Source: JACVRW01 sp963826165 (GTDB lineage: Bacteria > Actinomycetota > Thermoleophilia > Solirubrobacterales > Thermoleophilaceae). Taken from it: a DNA stretch of 64,000 nucleotides. Shown here piece after piece: positions 60,042 to 64,000 of the stretch; within the stretch, counting starts at the first letter, position 1, and the number at the start of each line of letters is the position of its first letter. A program made the position numbers and the translations under genes. The stretch is taken from positions 124,001 to 188,000 of the forward strand of contig CAWGWC010000024.1 in assembly GCA_963826165.1 (NCBI GenBank). Reading direction: 5' to 3'. The notes beneath the pieces are model-generated. The model saw only the letters and a program-made list of their open reading frames with translations. It was not told where the DNA came from and did not search any database.

Positions 60042-60721
60042 ATGGCCGGACGTCCCAGGGTGCTCGTGGTCGAGGACGATGCCGATATCGCCAGCGTGCT
60101 GCGGCGCTCACTCGACAAGGAGGGCTACGAGGTGCGCGTCGCCGGTGACGGCGAGGCTGCGCTCGTGGAGTCGGGCAACTTCGAGCCCGACGCCGTGGTG
60201 CTCGACCTCGGGCTGCCCCGCCTCGACGGGGTCGAGGTCTGCCGGCGCCTGCGCGAGGACGGCGACGTGCCCATCCTCATCCTCACCGCGCGGGACGGCC
60301 TGGACGCCCGCGTCGAAGGGCTCGACTCCGGCGCTGACGACTACCTGGTCAAGCCGTTCGAGCGCGACGAGCTGCTGGCGCGCATGCGCGCGCTCCTGCG
60401 CCGCCGGCCGCCGCGGGGCAGCGCCTTCGTGGTGGTGGGAGACCTGCGGCTCAACCCGGACACGCGGGAGGTCTTCCGCGGTGACCGGGCGCTCGAGCTG
60501 ACCGCGCGCGAGTTCGAGCTGCTCGAGCACCTGATGCGAAACGCGCGCATCGTGGTCTCCCGTCAGGCCCTGCTCGACGAGGTGTGGGGCTATCACCCCT
60601 TCGCCGAGACCAACACGGTCGACGTCTTCATCTCCAACCTGCGCCGCAAGCTCGAGGCGGGCGGCGAGCCGCGGATCCTGCACACCATTCGCGGGGCCGG
60701 CTACGTGCTGAGGGACGAGGC

Positions 60722-60725
<4 letters not shown>
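60042..60725 (+). CDS. OmpR/PhoB-family response regulator
   Basis: A 227-residue regulator. The receiver has VEDDADIASVL, phospho-acceptor Asp in AVVLDLGLPRLDG, and the switch Lys in DDYLVKPFERDEL. The DNA-binding winged helix ends HTIRGAGYVLRDE. Its stop overlaps the kinase start by 4 nt (GTGA), forming a two-component operon. Divergent from ftsK. Confidence 0.96.
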
Positions 60726-62188
<1,463 letters not shown>

Positions 62189-62198
62189 GAGTCTCGTC

Positions 62199-62957
62199 GT
62201 GAAGTCGTTGCTGTCCCGGCGCCCGTCCCCCGCCCTCGTTATCGCCTGCCTGGCCCTGTTCGTGTCCCTCTCCGGCGTCTCCTACGGGGTCGCCACCGGC
62301 TTCATCGACAGCCGGGAGATCAAGAACAACGAGGTGCGGACCAAGGACCTGCGCAACAACGACATCCGTACCCGCGACCTGCGCAACAACGAGATCCGCG
62401 GCATCGACATCCGCAACTCCACGATCCAGGGCCGCGACATCGGCATCAACCAGGTGACCGGAACCGACGTGCGGGAGAGCACCCTGCAGAAGGTGCCGAG
62501 CGCCACGGCGGCGGACAGCGCCACCAGCGCGACCACCGCCGGCAGCGCGGCGAGCCTCAACGGCCTGCGGGTTCTTCCCATCAAGCAGCGCAGCGGCAAC
62601 GTGACCAATCAGGTGATCCTGGACGCCTCGGGGCTACAGCTGCTGGTGACGTGCGCGGCCGGGGACGAGGAGCCGATCGCGCGCACCACGGTTGCCGGCG
62701 GGGAGATCGCGGTGATCACAAACGACGCGGACGGAATCGATCAGGATCCCGGTGGGCTCTTTCGCAACTTTGACGACAGCTTCGGTCCAGGTGAGGACTT
62801 CGACCTGAGAGAGACCGTCACCGCCGCCGACGACCGCATGTACGAGGTTCACTACCTCGGCGGCAACGGCGTGAGCGTCACCGCACACCTGATCACCGAC
62901 GACGACCTCGGGACCAACAACTGCGTGGTCAGCGGCTACGCGGTCGTCGTCCCCTAG
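62199..62957 (+). CDS. secreted protein with pentapeptide-like repeats
   Basis: A 252-residue exported protein. N-terminal signal (about 1-33). Residues 41-96 are eleven five-residue units with a hydrophobic first position (IKNNE VRTKD LRNND IRTRD and so on), a pattern that folds as a quadrilateral beta-helix in pentapeptide-repeat proteins. A Ser/Ala/Thr linker precedes a globular domain with two cysteines. Starts at GTG 62199, 10 nt after the kinase stop. Its stop overlaps the convergent rnj stop. Role unknown; similar repeat-bearing exported proteins are common in this group of bacteria. Confidence 0.75.
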   Translation: MKSLLSRRPSPALVIACLALFVSLSGVSYGVATGFIDSREIKNNEVRTKDLRNNDIRTRDLRNNEIRGIDIRNSTIQGRDIGINQVTGTDVRESTLQKVPSATAADSATSATTAGSAASLNGLRVLPIKQRSGNVTNQVILDASGLQLLVTCAAGDEEPIARTTVAGGEIAVITNDADGIDQDPGGLFRNFDDSFGPGEDFDLRETVTAADDRMYEVHYLGGNGVSVTAHLITDDDLGTNNCVVSGYAVVVP

Positions 62958-64000
62958 ACCTCCACCACCACCGGCAGGATCATCGGCCGCCGCTTCAGGC
63001 GGTCGTAGACGAACTCGGCCACGTCGTCGTGGAGGTGGTCTTGGAGCAGGTCGATCTCCCTGATCTCCTCGTCGGCCGACTGGGCGAGGGAATCCTCCAC
63101 GGCTCCGCGCAGCGCGTCGACGAAGCCGTCGTCGTCCTCCACGAACGGGACGCCGCGGAAGATCACCTCGGGCGCCGCCACCGAGCGGCCGTCCTGCTCG
63201 GCGATGGTGGCGACGACGATGAAGATGCCGTCAGCCGAGAGCATGCGCCGGTCGCGCAGGGCCACGTCCTCGATGTCGCCCACGTCGACGCCGTCGACGA
63301 AGATCATTCCCGCCTGCTCGGGCTCGCCGAAGCGTGCACCGGACCGGCCCACCTCGAGGGGCAGACCGTTCTCGCCGCGGAAGATCGATTCGGACGGGAT
63401 CCCCACCGCCTCGGCGAGCTCACTGTGCAGGCGTAGGCGCTTGTGGTCGCCGTGAACGGGCATGACGTATTCCGGCTTGACCAGGTTGAGCATCAGCTTG
63501 AGCTCCTCGGCGTAGCCGTGGCCCGACGCGTGCACGGGCACGTCGGCGGCGGTGATGACCGTCGCCCCCAGACGGTAGATGCGGTCGATGGTCTCGTTGA
63601 CCGCTCGCTCGTTTCCGGGGATGGCAGTGGCGGAGAAGATGACCGTGTCGCCGTCGTGGAGATCGACCTGCGGGTGATCGCCGTGAGCCATGCGGCGCAG
63701 CGCCGAGAGCGGCTCTCCCTGGCTGCCGGTGGAGACGATCACGAGCTTGTGATCGGGGAAGTCCTCGATTTCGCGCGTTCCCACCAGCAGGCCCTCGGGA
63801 ATGTCGATGTGCCCGAGCATGCCGCCGATGTTGGTGTTCTTGCGCATCGAGCGCCCGACCAGCGACACCTTGCGGCCGAGCTGGGCAGCGGCGTCGACCA
63901 CCTGCTGTACGCGGTGGATGTTGGACGCGAAGCAGGTGACGATGATGCGCCCCTTGCAGCGCGAGAAGACCTCCTCGAGCCGCGGACCCACCGACGACTC
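62954..64000 (-). CDS. rnj: ribonuclease J (5' end outside window)
   Basis: The C-terminal 348 codons of RNase J, open to the window edge. Visible are the beta-CASP part (IIVTCFASNIHRVQQVVDAAAQLGRKVSLVGRSM, VSTGSQGEPLSALRRMA, DTVIFSATAIPGNE) and the closing His motif VHASGHGYAEELKLMLNLVKPEYVMPVHGDHKRL, then the C-terminal domain. It is an endo/5'-exoribonuclease that matures rRNA and degrades mRNA. With rny also present, both Gram-positive-type decay enzymes are encoded in this window. Confidence 0.96.
   Translation of the reverse strand, partial: ESSVGPRLEEVFSRCKGRIIVTCFASNIHRVQQVVDAAAQLGRKVSLVGRSMRKNTNIGGMLGHIDIPEGLLVGTREIEDFPDHKLVIVSTGSQGEPLSALRRMAHGDHPQVDLHDGDTVIFSATAIPGNERAVNETIDRIYRLGATVITAADVPVHASGHGYAEELKLMLNLVKPEYVMPVHGDHKRLRLHSELAEAVGIPSESIFRGENGLPLEVGRSGARFGEPEQAGMIFVDGVDVGDIEDVALRDRRMLSADGIFIVVATIAEQDGRSVAAPEVIFRGVPFVEDDDGFVDALRGAVEDSLAQSADEEIREIDLLQDHLHDDVAEFVYDRLKRRPMILPVVVEV

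Overview
This 64 kb window is GC-rich (about 70% by eye), dense in genes, and made mostly of short, translationally coupled operons. Stop and start codons overlap by 4 nt (GTGA, TTGA, CTGA) many times. The gene set is ftsK, a RodZ-like HTH membrane protein, cinA, thpR, recA, recX, rny, miaB, miaA, dapF-like, dapL, hflX and dut, plus murT/gatD, a wax-ester-synthase-type acyltransferase, an F420-type (Ddn) oxidoreductase and several Actinobacteria-specific unknowns. This points to a deep-branching actinobacterium, most likely class Thermoleophilia (Solirubrobacterales-like). That placement is inferred from gene content and order, not from a marker phylogeny.

Layout. 1-8.2 kb: a cut-off secreted beta-lactamase-like/VanX fusion, a sensor kinase, the glnB-amtB nitrogen pair, and acyltransferase/YbaK/dinB. 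8.3-21.6 kb: accessory region with a secreted DUF11-type protein, SDRs, an AttH/CrtC-like protein, pdxH, MarR/OsmC, TetR/MMPL transporter, a short MgtE, RibD-like and VOC proteins. 21.6-30.8 kb: a signalling block (GGDEF plus degenerate HD-GYP; PAS-GAF-SpoIIE phosphatase), a DivIVA-like protein, thioredoxin/cyclophilin, HAD and small proteins. 30.8-35.3 kb: a tightly coupled plus-strand operon (class II glutamine amidotransferase, lipid kinase, murT, methyltransferase, gatD), probably acting on lipid II and the envelope. 35.3-64 kb: a conserved housekeeping string on the minus strand (rnj ... ftsK-rodZ-cinA-thpR, recA-recX, rny, miaB, miaA-dapF-dapL, hflX-dut), interrupted by three plus-strand inserts. 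These are a response regulator/kinase pair with a pentapeptide-repeat secreted protein, a Ddn-like oxidoreductase, and a 7 kb block between miaB and miaA.

That 7 kb block is the most unusual part. It holds an arsenic cassette (arsC, arsR, and arsM with a cysteine-rich head) bounded by a 20-bp direct repeat. Next to it are an Fe/cobalamin-type lipoprotein, a degenerate GGDEF protein and a 979-residue protein with an MshEN-like (c-di-GMP-binding-type) head and a very long 19-residue-repeat helix. Other notable points are a DapF homologue with serine at both catalytic cysteine positions, a PII protein without T-loop Tyr51, and a possible structured leader before amtB.

Caution for users: six conserved genes (dinB, the AttH/CrtC-like gene, an SDR, the MMPL transporter, murT, cinA) carry one-base frameshifts, several of them in G/C runs. 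I read these as probable sequencing or assembly errors. I saw no rRNA, tRNA, CRISPR array, transposase or integrase.
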